In this document: in pieces, positions 8,589-16,875 of the stretch | Layout of the letters: every line of letters begins with the position of its first letter | Position numbering within the stretch: position 1 is the first letter of the stretch | From: Bacteroidales bacterium | GTDB lineage: Bacteria > Bacteroidota > Bacteroidia > Bacteroidales > GCA-2748055 | DNA length: 39,252 nt | Assembly (NCBI GenBank): GCA_029210725.1 | Contig: JARGFM010000009.1 | Location: forward strand, 1-39,252 | Direction of reading: 5' to 3' | Translations under genes and position numbers: made by a program | Notes under the pieces: model-generated | What the model saw: the letters and a program-made list of their open reading frames with translations, nothing else | Databases searched by the model: none | What the model was told of the DNA's origin: nothing

Positions 8589-9724
8589 TCATTGCTCCAA
8601 GGACACGGGATAATCGACAAAGAAGGTGGTCCCTTCAGGACCAGAGCTGGTAAAGCCCGCCTTTCCTTTCAGAAACTCTTCACTCAGCAGCTTTATGCTG
8701 TATGTTCCCAGGCCCCTTCCGGTTCCCTTTGTGGAAAATGATCGCTGAAAAATCTGCAATTGTACTTCCCTGGGAATTACTCCCGGATTTTGTACACTTA
8801 TCCGGACTTTTTCTCCGTTCTTCACACAGGAAAGTGTAACGATCTCTCCGTCTTTTATGGCTTCCAGTGCATTTTTGATCATATTGCCGAGAATACGGCT
8901 CAGGATGACTGCATCAGACAGCATAATAACATCTTCACACCTGGAATCCAGCTCAATAACTTTTCCTTTTGCCTCCTCATGCCCCATATACTGGTTCTTG
9001 ATCCTTTCCAGGAGCTCCAGGGTGCCAAATTCCATCAGCTTTAACCGCAGTTGCCCCTTTTCGGCCTGAATTAGCTGAGTGTAGGAGTCAATCTCATCCA
9101 ACAGTTATCGGATAGGTCCATAATCATTTTCCAGATCTTATCGCTTTCGCCTTTCTCCATGCTTAATCTGCTGAATCCCTGAATGACTCCGGCCGTGTTC
9201 TTCACGTCATGCAAAAAGAGCCTCTCCAGAAACCCCTTTCTCTTTTCATCCGCTATATCAGACACTGAGAACACGATGAACAGCTCTTCCTGATGTTTCA
9301 GCTGTGAGGCCGTAACCCTTAGATCCAGAGCCTGATGACCGTCCTTTAGCCTGATTCTGCACTCCTGCACATCCAGGCCACTCTCCATACTGTTCAGAAT
9401 TGCCCTGACAGCTCCGCACTCCCTGCAATATTCGCTTGTGCCACAGCCACCTTCCATCATATCTGCAAATACACATCCCAGAGCTTCTCCTGCACGCAAA
9501 CCCAGTAGGGATGTCACATCGACTTCTCCCAGCAGATTCATAAACGCTTTATTGGCAAAAACAAGCTGACGCTGTTCGTTCAGGATCAGGATCGCCATGG
9601 AAACAGAGTCCAACACACTGATTAACATGTGATTATCCTTGAAGTGCTGGTATTGCCTCCTGATCTCTTCCTTATCAGCACGCCATGCAGGCGCAAACCA
9701 GGTAATGGCTCTTTTCTCTTCCAT
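8589..9724 (-). pseudogene. PAS-domain sensor histidine kinase, frameshifted
   Basis: Two overlapping frames together give one kinase of about 378 residues. The N-terminal part (9724 to about 9105) has a PAS domain (residues about 30-140) with a cysteine cluster C-x9-C-x5-C-x2-C, then a 'FLHDVKNTAG' histidine phosphoacceptor helix. The second part (about 9101 to 8589) holds the ATPase domain, with N-box 'NMIKNALEAI' and 'TGRGLGTYS'. The join reads DLSDNC then LDEIDSY. One extra base in the A-run opposite 9105-9106 would restore 'DLSDKLLDEID'. This is either a sequencing or assembly error in a short homopolymer or a recent inactivating deletion. No response-regulator gene is adjacent. Convergent with uvrB. 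Confidence 0.75.
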
Positions 9725-9790
9725 GGAATGTTGCGTCTTTTAGTGGGAGCCAATATAGCAAAAACAGGGATATTAGCGGAAAGGCGTCAC

Positions 9791-9825
9791 AACAAAAACG
9801 GGGTCACCAAAAGGCAGCCCCGTTT
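9791..9825 (-). terminator. Intrinsic terminator of the sigma factor gene
   Basis: AAACGGGG (9796-9803) pairs with CCCCGTTT (9818-9825). Read leftward, the stem is followed by a T-rich tract (complement of 9791-9797). It lies just downstream of the sigma factor stop at 9844. Confidence 0.65.
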
Positions 9826-9843
9826 CACGATCAAAATTATGTC

Positions 9844-10704
9844 TTACCCCAGGTATGTCTTCAAAAGTTTACTCCTGGAAGTGTGGCGCAGTCTGCGTAT
9901 CGCTTTTTCCTTGATCTGACGCACACGTTCGCGGGTCAGTCCGAATTTTTCGCCAATCTCTTCCAGGGTCATCTCCTGACAGGCAATGCCAAAGAATAGT
10001 TTAATGATATCTCTTTCCCTTTCGGTAAGCGTGGCCAGAGCCCTGTCTACCTCGCGGGATAAAGATTCATTGATAAGGGTGTTGTCCGCATTTGGAGAAT
10101 CATTGTTCACCAGAACATCCAGCAGACTGTTGTCTTCACCATCGACAAAGGGTGCATCAACGGAAACATGTCTTCCCGAAACACGGAGTGTGTCAGCCAC
10201 TTTCTCCTTGGGAAGATCGAGGGCTTCAGCGAGCTCCTCCGGGGTAGGGGTTCTTTCATTCTCCTGCTCGAACTTCGAAAACGCCTTATTAATCTTGTTC
10301 AGTGAACCAACCTGGTTCAGTGGAAGGCGTACGATCCTCGATTGCTCTGCCAGTGCCTGGAGGATCGATTGCCTGATCCACCACACGGCATAGGAGATAA
10401 ACTTAAAGCCCCTGGTTTCGTCAAATTTTTCAGCGGCCTTGATCAAACCCAGATTCCCTTCATTAATAAGGTCGGGCAAACTAAGCCCCTGGTTCTGATA
10501 CTGTTTAGCCACTGATACGACAAACCTCAGATTTGCCCGGGTGAGTTTTTCCAGGGCGGCCCGGTCGCCCTTTTTGATCCGTTGAGCCAATTCAACCTCT
10601 TCCTCAACAGTGATCAACTCTTCCTTACCAATCTCCTGCAAATACTTGTCTAACGAAGCACTTTCCCTGTTGGTAATGGATTTTGTGATCTTTAACTGTC
10701 TCAT
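9844..10704 (-). CDS. rpoD: RNA polymerase primary sigma factor, Bacteroidetes short form
   Basis: 286 residues. Sigma-70 regions are all visible: 1.2 ('[15 protein letters not shown]'), 2 (core binding and -10 recognition, '[15 protein letters not shown]' and '[13 protein letters not shown]'), 3 ('[11 protein letters not shown]') and 4.2 with the helix-turn-helix '[23 protein letters not shown]'-type block near residues 240-265. It lacks the long acidic region 1.1 of E. coli sigma-70, as is usual for the phylum's housekeeping sigma. It would read the TTTG/TAnnTTTG promoters in this window. It is monocistronic, with its own promoter and terminator. Confidence 0.95.
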   Translation of the reverse strand: MRQLKITKSITNRESASLDKYLQEIGKEELITVEEEVELAQRIKKGDRAALEKLTRANLRFVVSVAKQYQNQGLSLPDLINEGNLGLIKAAEKFDETRGFKFISYAVWWIRQSILQALAEQSRIVRLPLNQVGSLNKINKAFSKFEQENERTPTPEELAEALDLPKEKVADTLRVSGRHVSVDAPFVDGEDNSLLDVLVNNDSPNADNTLINESLSREVDRALATLTERERDIIKLFFGIACQEMTLEEIGEKFGLTRERVRQIKEKAIRRLRHTSRSKLLKTYLG

Positions 10705-10745
10705 GTACTACTTCTCCAATCAAATGAATAGATAAAAAATCTTTG

Positions 10746-10777
10746 CAAATGTACCCGCTTATTTATCTTTAGTCAAT
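10746..10777 (-). promoter_or_regulatory. Promoter of the sigma factor gene
   Basis: On the - strand, TACATTTG (10753-10746) matches the -7 consensus. ATTG (10777-10774), a one-base variant of TTTG, lies 20 bases upstream. The predicted start is near 10740, about 36 nt before the ATG. The surrounding DNA is very AT-rich. Confidence 0.6.
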
Positions 10778-10836
10778 TTAAATAAGCATTATTTTAATAT
10801 ATCTGTAATATGCAGGTAATATGGATCAGGGAGATT

Positions 10837-12273
10837 CTACATGCCAAAAGCATAATAAGATCTGGAACCGTTCCGGTCTAAACCCTCAATAATAACCCCT
10901 CCTTCAGAATCTTTCAATATAGCCGCAATATCATTAACACTGCCAACCGGCTTTTTGTTTACCGAGGTCAGCACAAATCCCTCCTCGATTCCAACCTTTT
11001 TAAACTTTCCATTCCGGACCGATTTAACTTTGAGGCCATGGCCTATACCCAGACTTTGCTTCTCCCTTTCCGACAGTGGTTCAAAACTGGCACCCAGCAA
11101 CTCCATCACATCATCTCTCTTCACAATTTCGGTGTTCCCTTCTAAGTTACGCAAGATCAGGTCAAATTGTTTCATGTTTCCGTCTCTTTTAACAACTACC
11201 TTCACCTTCTGTCCGGGCCGGTACTTGGATATCACTTCCTGTAACTCGGCGGAACTGTTTACCCTTTTATTATCAATGGAAATGATGATATCCTTTTCTC
11301 TGATTCCAGCATTTCGGGCAGCGCCATCCTCACGGACACGCACCACATAAACTCCTTCAATCTTGTCGACATCTTCCTGCTGGACCAGTTCAGCCGTCAC
11401 ATCTCTGATCTCGACACCCAGTATAGCTCTCTGCACTTCTCCATATTCCATAAGATCCTGAACAATTTTTTCCACGATGGTTACCGGAATTGCAAATGAA
11501 TAGCCGGTAAAGGCTCCGGTTCGGGATGCAATGGCCGTATTAATCCCTACCAGTTCACCCCTGGTGTTTATCAGGGCGCCACCGCTGTTTCCAGGATTAA
11601 CCGCTGCATCGGTCTGGATAAAAGATTCAATACTAAACTCCTGGGATCGCAGAATATTGATATTTCTTGCCTTGGCACTTACGATCCCGGCGGTAACGGT
11701 GCTGGTAAGGTTATAAGGGTTTCCGATGGCCAGCACCCATTCTCCCAGGCGAAGTGCATCCGAATCTCCAAATCTCAGACTGGTAAGCCCTTCGGCATCC
11801 ACCTGAAGGAGGGCCAGGTCCGTAGTGGGATCGGTCCCGATGAGCCTGGCACTGAACTCCTGCTTGTTATTCAGCACCACCAGGATTTCATCCGAACCGT
11901 CAATCACATGATTATTGGTCACGATATACCCTTTTTCCGAGATAATCACTCCACTGCCAAAACCAAGTATAGGCGGCGCTTCTCCCCGGGGTTGATCCCC
12001 GTAAAAGAATTCATACAGGGGATTTACCTGATACTCCCTGAACACCTTGGTCTTTACATGGACAACCGCATTGATGGACTGTTCCACCGCCGCTGTAAAA
12101 TCAAGCGCGCTGCCCGATTCGACTCCCGGGAGACTGACATAGCGGTAGCTGTTTTCCACAGGCACTTCCACCACAGCCGCCTCAGGTTGAAACCACCTGG
12201 CATATACAAAAATTGCAGCCATTGCACCCAGAACTGCGACCACAAATAAACCCAAGAATCTTCTTGCTTTCAT
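10837..12273 (-). CDS. DegP/HtrA-family periplasmic serine protease
   Basis: 478 residues. One hydrophobic segment at about 6-26 anchors or exports it. The trypsin-like domain shows the full triad: His122 in 'TNNHVID', Asp152 in 'TDLALL' and Ser230 in 'NPGNSGGAL'. Two PDZ domains follow, about 275-370 ('GVYVVRVREDGAARNAGI') and about 385-470 ('GLKVKSVRNGKFKKVGI'). HtrA proteins degrade or chaperone misfolded envelope proteins. The length and two PDZ domains fit DegP/DegQ. It lies 132 bp upstream of the sigma factor gene on the same strand but is separated from it by the sigma gene's own promoter. Confidence 0.93.
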   Translation of the reverse strand: MKARRFLGLFVVAVLGAMAAIFVYARWFQPEAAVVEVPVENSYRYVSLPGVESGSALDFTAAVEQSINAVVHVKTKVFREYQVNPLYEFFYGDQPRGEAPPILGFGSGVIISEKGYIVTNNHVIDGSDEILVVLNNKQEFSARLIGTDPTTDLALLQVDAEGLTSLRFGDSDALRLGEWVLAIGNPYNLTSTVTAGIVSAKARNINILRSQEFSIESFIQTDAAVNPGNSGGALINTRGELVGINTAIASRTGAFTGYSFAIPVTIVEKIVQDLMEYGEVQRAILGVEIRDVTAELVQQEDVDKIEGVYVVRVREDGAARNAGIREKDIIISIDNKRVNSSAELQEVISKYRPGQKVKVVVKRDGNMKQFDLILRNLEGNTEIVKRDDVMELLGASFEPLSEREKQSLGIGHGLKVKSVRNGKFKKVGIEEGFVLTSVNKKPVGSVNDIAAILKDSEGGVIIEGLDRNGSRSYYAFGM

Positions 12274-12293
12274 TATACTGTATTTTTAATTAA

Positions 12294-12301
12294 TAACTTT
12301 G
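12294..12301 (+). promoter_or_regulatory. Possible -7 element for dapF
   Basis: TAACTTTG fits TAnnTTTG in the 153-bp AT-rich gap between the divergent protease and dapF genes. The nearest -33-like box (TTTC at 12268-12271) is 22 bp away, so the match is incomplete. Confidence 0.3.
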
Positions 12302-12426
12302 TTTCGCGGAATTCCTGTTTTCAAATTCCGTGCCTTTAACATGGCAATTTACTATCATAACAACTTGAATCGAAGAAAAATTGGTAAACCTAAGGCCTTT
12401 TAACCTTTTTTAACGCACCACACCCT

Positions 12427-13221
12427 ATGCTTGTTCAATTCTCTAAATATCATGGTACTGGGAATGATTTCATTATGATTGACGGAAGGCATCTGCAAAG
12501 CTCCCATTTTCACACTGAAATTATCAGACAGCTCTGCGACCGCAGGTTCGGGGTGGGCGGAGACGGACTCATTTTCCTGGAGAAAAGCAGTCGCTTCGAT
12601 TTCACCATGCGGTATTATAATGCAGATGGCAAAGAGGGAACCATGTGTGGGAACGGCGGCCGCTGTATTACCGCTTTTGCCAGGAGACTGGGAATCACAG
12701 GCCGGGAAACTGTATTTGAGGGGATCGACGGGACACATAGTGCATCCATCGGGACTCATGGGGAAATTCGGCTGAAACTGGCAGATGTGTCGGGGATTCA
12801 GCAGCTGGAAGATGGTTACCTGCTCAACACGGGATCCCCCCATTTTGTAATCCTCGCGGCGAACCTGGAGGAAACTGATGTGGAGGGTATTGGCGCGGAG
12901 ATCAGGAAGCAGAAGAGGTTTGGACCCGGAGGTGTGAATGTCAACTTTCTGGAGGCAGATGCCTCTTCAGCTCAGATAGCAGTCAGGACCTTTGAACGGG
13001 GAGTGGAAGCAGAAACCTGGTCCTGCGGGACCGGTGTCACCGCCGCTGCCATTACGGCCTGTTCACATTTCAATACTGACATAAGGTCATACCAGGTCAG
13101 GACCAGAGGGGGAATGCTGAATGTCTCCTTCAGGGTCCTGGATAAGCAAAACTTTAGTGAAATCTACCTGACGGGACCTGCGTCATATGTGTACGATGGG
13201 TCCGTCGATATTGCTATCTGA
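12427..13221 (+). CDS. dapF: Diaminopimelate epimerase
   Basis: 264 residues. Interconverts LL- and meso-diaminopimelate, the last step before lysine and the source of the peptidoglycan cross-linking residue. The two catalytic cysteines are present: Cys74 in 'MCGNGGRC' and Cys200 in 'WSCGTGVT'. 'YHGTGNDF' near the N-terminus and 'NTGSPHFV' are also characteristic. Length is close to the usual 270-280. Its last 39 bp overlap the end of the convergent flavodoxin-like gene. No other lysine gene is near. Confidence 0.95.
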   Translation: MLVQFSKYHGTGNDFIMIDGRHLQSSHFHTEIIRQLCDRRFGVGGDGLIFLEKSSRFDFTMRYYNADGKEGTMCGNGGRCITAFARRLGITGRETVFEGIDGTHSASIGTHGEIRLKLADVSGIQQLEDGYLLNTGSPHFVILAANLEETDVEGIGAEIRKQKRFGPGGVNVNFLEADASSAQIAVRTFERGVEAETWSCGTGVTAAAITACSHFNTDIRSYQVRTRGGMLNVSFRVLDKQNFSEIYLTGPASYVYDGSVDIAI

Positions 13222-13698
13222 TCCGAGCTCATGGATGGTCCGGGCAAACTGCAGGATCCTGTGAAAATCAATATCCGGTTCCTTATTCAGCCGGGCGGCC
13301 TTCCTGGTCATGATCTTCTGCAGCAGGTTCATCTTCTTGATATTCAATTCTCCCCCGAAGAACCCGCTGGCCAGAGCATGCTCCACCAGCTGTGACGGGA
13401 AAGCGCGGTCGATCAGCTCCTTCTCATTGGCATCCGGGTCCATACAACACACAAATAGCCCAACCTGCTTTTTTAAGAGTATATCCAGATTGCTGGTGCA
13501 AAATTTATGAACGGACCGCTGGATCATCCCTTCGTGGATGGAACCTCCCACAATAATGGTATCATGCTTCTGCAGGTTATACCTTCTGCGGCTGGAGATA
13601 CGGATCATCTCCACCCCTTCTCCAAGATCTTCCTTCAACCTGGAGGCACACTGTTCTGTGCATCCCAGTGTAGTCGAGTATGCAATAAGGGTTTTCAT
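13183..13698 (-). CDS. Flavodoxin-domain protein (HemG/menaquinone-dependent protoporphyrinogen oxidase-like)
   Basis: 171 residues, cytoplasmic. The N-terminal 'AYSTTLGCTEQCA' is the FMN-phosphate loop of flavodoxins, and 'DTIIVGGSIHEGMI' corresponds to the second FMN-contacting loop. 'FVCCMDP' and 'FFGGELN' follow the Flavodoxin_5/HemG pattern. HemG oxidises protoporphyrinogen IX, but many family members have other redox partners and there is no haem gene nearby, so the substrate is uncertain. The C-terminus runs 39 bp into dapF on the opposite strand. Confidence 0.75.
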   Translation of the reverse strand: MKTLIAYSTTLGCTEQCASRLKEDLGEGVEMIRISSRRRYNLQKHDTIIVGGSIHEGMIQRSVHKFCTSNLDILLKKQVGLFVCCMDPDANEKELIDRAFPSQLVEHALASGFFGGELNIKKMNLLQKIMTRKAARLNKEPDIDFHRILQFARTIHELGSDSNIDGPIVHI

Positions 13699-13839
13699 GT
13701 GTTTTTTTTCCTCAGGGCGTTTTAAAAGTACACTATTTGTTAATAAATCCCTGCTCTTCAGCTTCTATTTTTTATCTTAATTGTACCACAGGAATAACAA
13801 TTTGATATACATTTACGTATTAGAGGTAAAACAGCATAT

Positions 13840-14157
13840 ATGTCGGACAAAAAATCAGAAGTCAGAAAAGCTCCTGTCATTAACGATGGAGCCAGGAAAA
13901 AGAGAGCCCAGAAGAAATACTCCCTTCCGGTAATCGGACATTTCGCCGACAGGAGTGTGGAATTTAAAAGCATCCTGGAAGCTGAGCAGGTCACCGGAAT
14001 CCCTTACCACCTGATCTTCGAGGCTTGTATTGGAAAGATATTTAAAGCCAAGAATGTGCACTGGGAATTCAAGAAAGGTAACCACTATATCAAATACAAA
14101 GCCTTTTATATCAATGCGCAGGACAATTACAAACGAGTTAGCGGATTTAATGGCTAG
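13840..14157 (+). CDS. Small basic NUMOD1-like protein of unknown function
   Basis: 105 residues. The first 30 are rich in Lys and Arg. Residues about 38-80 ('EFKSILEAEQVTGIP', 'ACIGKIFKAKNVHWEF') resemble the NUMOD1-type helix-turn-helix module ('s-eAa..tGi....I..c..g....a.g..W'), usually a DNA-binding part of homing endonucleases. No nuclease domain is attached, so a stand-alone nucleic-acid-binding protein is possible. The resemblance is by eye only. It is a single gene divergent from the flavodoxin gene and followed by a strong terminator, which argues that it is really expressed. Confidence 0.6.
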   Translation: MSDKKSEVRKAPVINDGARKKRAQKKYSLPVIGHFADRSVEFKSILEAEQVTGIPYHLIFEACIGKIFKAKNVHWEFKKGNHYIKYKAFYINAQDNYKRVSGFNG

Positions 14158-14183
14158 GAACCTGTTCCTGACAAAAATTGAAT

Positions 14184-14217
14184 AAGGGGGCTGTATCAAA
14201 AGGTACAGCCCCTTTTT
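14184..14217 (+). terminator. Strong intrinsic terminator
   Basis: GGGGCTGTA (14187-14195) and TACAGCCCC (14204-14212) form a 9-bp GC-rich stem with an 8-nt loop, followed by TTTTT at 14213-14217. It ends the 105-aa gene. An A/T-rich tract on the other side could also help stop gnd transcription from the right. Confidence 0.85.
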
Positions 14218-14233
14218 CTAAGGGAAAAAATAC

Positions 14234-15688
14234 TTAGATGTTGTAGGTGGATGAGCTGGTATCTCCCCCTCTTCCGGTCCAGTTGGTATGGAAAAATTCA
14301 CCCCGTGGCCTGTCGACGCGTTCATAGGTATGCGCCCCGAAATAATCCCGCTGAGCCTGCAACATATTGGCAGGAAGTCGTTCCGACCGGTAGCCGTCAA
14401 AATAATTCAGCGCCGTGGTAAAGGCCGGAACAGGAATCCCATTCACCAGGGCTGTGGCAACCACTTTGCGCCAGCCCTCCTGGGCAGCCTCCACTTTTCC
14501 CTTAAAGAAAGGATCCAGCAGCAGGTTAGGGAGGGCAGGATTCCGATCAAAAGCCTCCTTTATTTTGTCCAGGAAGGCCGAGCGGATGATGCATCCCCCT
14601 CTCCACAGCAGGGCAATCCCTCCGTAATTCAGTTCCCAGTCATACTCCCTGGCTGCCTCACGCATCAGCGTGTATCCCTGGGCATAGGACACGATCTTGG
14701 AGGCATAGAGGGCGCTCCGGATATCCTGGATAAAGATCTCCCGGTCGCCTCCGTAGGAAGGGACAGGACCCGAGAGTAGTTTTGAAGCTTCCACCCTTTC
14801 TTCCTTGAGGGCGGAGAGGCACCTGGCAAATACCGATTCCCCGATCAGTGTCAGTGGGATTCCCAGGTTCAGAGCCTCGATCCCGGTCCACTTCCCGGTT
14901 CCCTTCTGTCCGGCTGTATCCAGAATCTTCTCCAGCAGGGGTTCTCCATCCTTATCCCTAAAACCCAGAATATCCCGGGTAATCTCAATCAGATAACTGT
15001 CCAGCTCCCCTTTGTTCCATTCTGCGAACACATCGTGCATCTCATCTGCACTCATTCCCAGCAGGTTCTTCATAAGGTTGTATGCCTCGCTGATCAATTG
15101 CATATCCCCGTATTCAATACCATTGTGCACCATCTTCACAAAATGACCGGCTCCATCTTCCCCCACCCAGTCGCAGCAGGGAGTGCCATCCTCCACTTTG
15201 GCCGATATGGCCTGGAAAATATTTTTCACGTGCGGCCAGGCATCCGCCGACCCACCGGGCATGATGGAAGGACCCAGGAGAGCTCCCTCCTCCCCTCCCG
15301 AAACGCCGGTTCCAATATACAGCAGGCCTTTGCTCTCCACGTAACGGGTCCGGCGAACGGTGTCCGGAAAATGAGAGTTTCCCCCGTCAATGATTATATC
15401 GCCCTTCTCCAGGTGGGGAATCAGTATCTCGATAAAGTCATCCACCGGTTTTCCGGCCTTTACCAGCAGCATCACTTTCCTGGGTCTTTCCAGGGAAGCA
15501 ATGAACTCTTCCATGGAGTGCGCTCCCTTGAAATTTTTATTCTTTCCCCGGCCGTTCATAAACTTATCCACCTTCTCAAGGGTGCGATTATAAACAGCCA
15601 CTGTAAAGCCGTTTCGCTCCATGTTCAGCACCAGGTTCTCACCCATAACTGCCAGTCCGATCAGTCCGATATCTGCTTTTGCTTTCAT
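14234..15688 (-). CDS. gnd: 6-phosphogluconate dehydrogenase, decarboxylating
   Basis: 484 residues. Oxidises and decarboxylates 6-phosphogluconate to ribulose 5-phosphate with NADP(H) or NAD(H). The Rossmann loop is 'GLAVMGENLVLNM'. 'GGNSHFPDT' and 'GTGVSGGEEGA' bind substrate, and the catalytic Lys/Glu helix is 'HFVKMVHNGIEYGDMQ'. The C-terminal tail ends with a Thr/Ser-rich segment after 'HTNWTGRGGDT'. Length is typical of the long dimeric form. No glucose-6-phosphate dehydrogenase is adjacent. Instead, gnd is 44 bp downstream of pdxB at the end of the LacI-led uronate operon, with no obvious promoter in the gap, suggesting a role beyond the ordinary pentose phosphate pathway. Confidence 0.95.
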   Translation of the reverse strand: MKAKADIGLIGLAVMGENLVLNMERNGFTVAVYNRTLEKVDKFMNGRGKNKNFKGAHSMEEFIASLERPRKVMLLVKAGKPVDDFIEILIPHLEKGDIIIDGGNSHFPDTVRRTRYVESKGLLYIGTGVSGGEEGALLGPSIMPGGSADAWPHVKNIFQAISAKVEDGTPCCDWVGEDGAGHFVKMVHNGIEYGDMQLISEAYNLMKNLLGMSADEMHDVFAEWNKGELDSYLIEITRDILGFRDKDGEPLLEKILDTAGQKGTGKWTGIEALNLGIPLTLIGESVFARCLSALKEERVEASKLLSGPVPSYGGDREIFIQDIRSALYASKIVSYAQGYTLMREAAREYDWELNYGGIALLWRGGCIIRSAFLDKIKEAFDRNPALPNLLLDPFFKGKVEAAQEGWRKVVATALVNGIPVPAFTTALNYFDGYRSERLPANMLQAQRDYFGAHTYERVDRPRGEFFHTNWTGRGGDTSSSTYNI

Positions 15689-15732
15689 TCTTTTTGCTTT
15701 AATTTTTTAATTGATTCTATGATGTTTCATTT

Positions 15733-16875
15733 TCACATACACTGATCCGACAGGACATCAAATCCCAGTTCCTCCAGGATGCCTCTTAACTCAGGATATC
15801 CCTGGAACAGCCGGACCGCAAAGGCAGGCGGTTCCCGTCGAAAGGGGTAATCGCCCCGTAAGATCTCAAAGTGATCCGGAGAGTTCCTGAAGCGTTGATC
15901 GTCCAGACCAATATCATAGCCTTTTCTGTATATATCCCATAAGAGCTCTGTAAGCCTGGAATCACCAGCATCGGCAAGTATCTCCGGATGGTCCGGAGCG
16001 GGGATACCGTCAGGGGCCCACAAATCCAGTCCCAGATCAAAGAATCGGCTGAGGGAACGAACCGACATGGTGGTGCCATTGGCCTTTCCATCCAGCGAAT
16101 AACCTGCGATATGCGGGGTTGCCAGTGTAAGGATATCCAGCAGGTCCCTGTTAACGTCCGGTTCGTTTTCATATACATCCAGGATCACATCGGATAATAT
16201 TCCCTCACGGATCCCTTCCGGAAGTGCCTCCTCATCCACCACGGCTCCTCGGGAAGAATTAAGCAGGATGGTCCCTTTATTCAGGGAAGAAATAAACTCC
16301 CTGTCCACCATATGGAAGGTGTTATCCACGCCCCCTTTGTTCAGAGGAACATGCAGGCTGATAATATCCGATTTTTCCTTCAACTCCTCCAGAGTGACAA
16401 ACTCCGCACTGCCCTCTGCCCGCGTGCGGGGTGGATCATAAAGCAGCACTTTCATTCCAAGCGTCCTGCCTGCATGGGCTACTTTGCTTCCCACATTCCC
16501 GACACCGATGACCCCCAAGGAAAGTCCCCTGAGCTCGAAGCGGCGATGGACTGCCAGCCAGAGCAGGGCAGAGACCACATACTGCTCCACCGAAGAGGAG
16601 TTGCAGCCCGGGGCATTGGTCCAGCCGATCCCGTTCTCCGTGCAATAGGAGGTATCGATATGATCGTAACCGATGGTAGCCGATGCAATAAACCTGATTG
16701 AGGTCCCTTCCAGCAGCTCTCTGTTACACCGGGTACGCGTCCGTATAATTAAAGCATCGGCATCCAGGAGCTGCTTCCGGGAAATCTCACTACCGGGAAG
16801 ATACTCCACCCTGGCTCTGTCCTCCAGCGCCCCTGCCAGGAAAGGGATTTTATGGTCGGCAACTATCTTAATCAT
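15733..16875 (-). CDS. pdxB: Erythronate-4-phosphate dehydrogenase
   Basis: 380 residues from ATG 16875 (ATG 16878 also possible). The 'ATGATTAAG' start overlaps the TAA of the upstream LarA-like gene, so translation is coupled. Oxidises 4-phosphoerythronate in DXP-dependent vitamin B6 synthesis. PdxB features: N-terminal 'IVADHKIPF', 'SATIGYDHID', 'NAPGCNSSSVEQYV', Rossmann loop 'GVGNVG', catalytic Arg in 'SSRGAVVDEEAL', Glu in 'YENEPDV', His in 'TPHIAGYSLDGKANGTT', and a C-terminal dimerisation domain that plain hydroxyacid dehydrogenases lack. No other pdx gene is nearby. Its partners are a uronate reductase, a racemase homolog and gnd. 4-phosphoerythronate is known to inhibit 6-phosphogluconate dehydrogenase, so a protective role is plausible. 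Confidence 0.9.
   Translation of the reverse strand: MIKIVADHKIPFLAGALEDRARVEYLPGSEISRKQLLDADALIIRTRTRCNRELLEGTSIRFIASATIGYDHIDTSYCTENGIGWTNAPGCNSSSVEQYVVSALLWLAVHRRFELRGLSLGVIGVGNVGSKVAHAGRTLGMKVLLYDPPRTRAEGSAEFVTLEELKEKSDIISLHVPLNKGGVDNTFHMVDREFISSLNKGTILLNSSRGAVVDEEALPEGIREGILSDVILDVYENEPDVNRDLLDILTLATPHIAGYSLDGKANGTTMSVRSLSRFFDLGLDLWAPDGIPAPDHPEILADAGDSRLTELLWDIYRKGYDIGLDDQRFRNSPDHFEILRGDYPFRREPPAFAVRLFQGYPELRGILEELGFDVLSDQCM

Noticed and set aside
15035-15745. 236-codon open frame on the + strand
   Set aside because: Shadow of gnd; it contains no recognisable motif.
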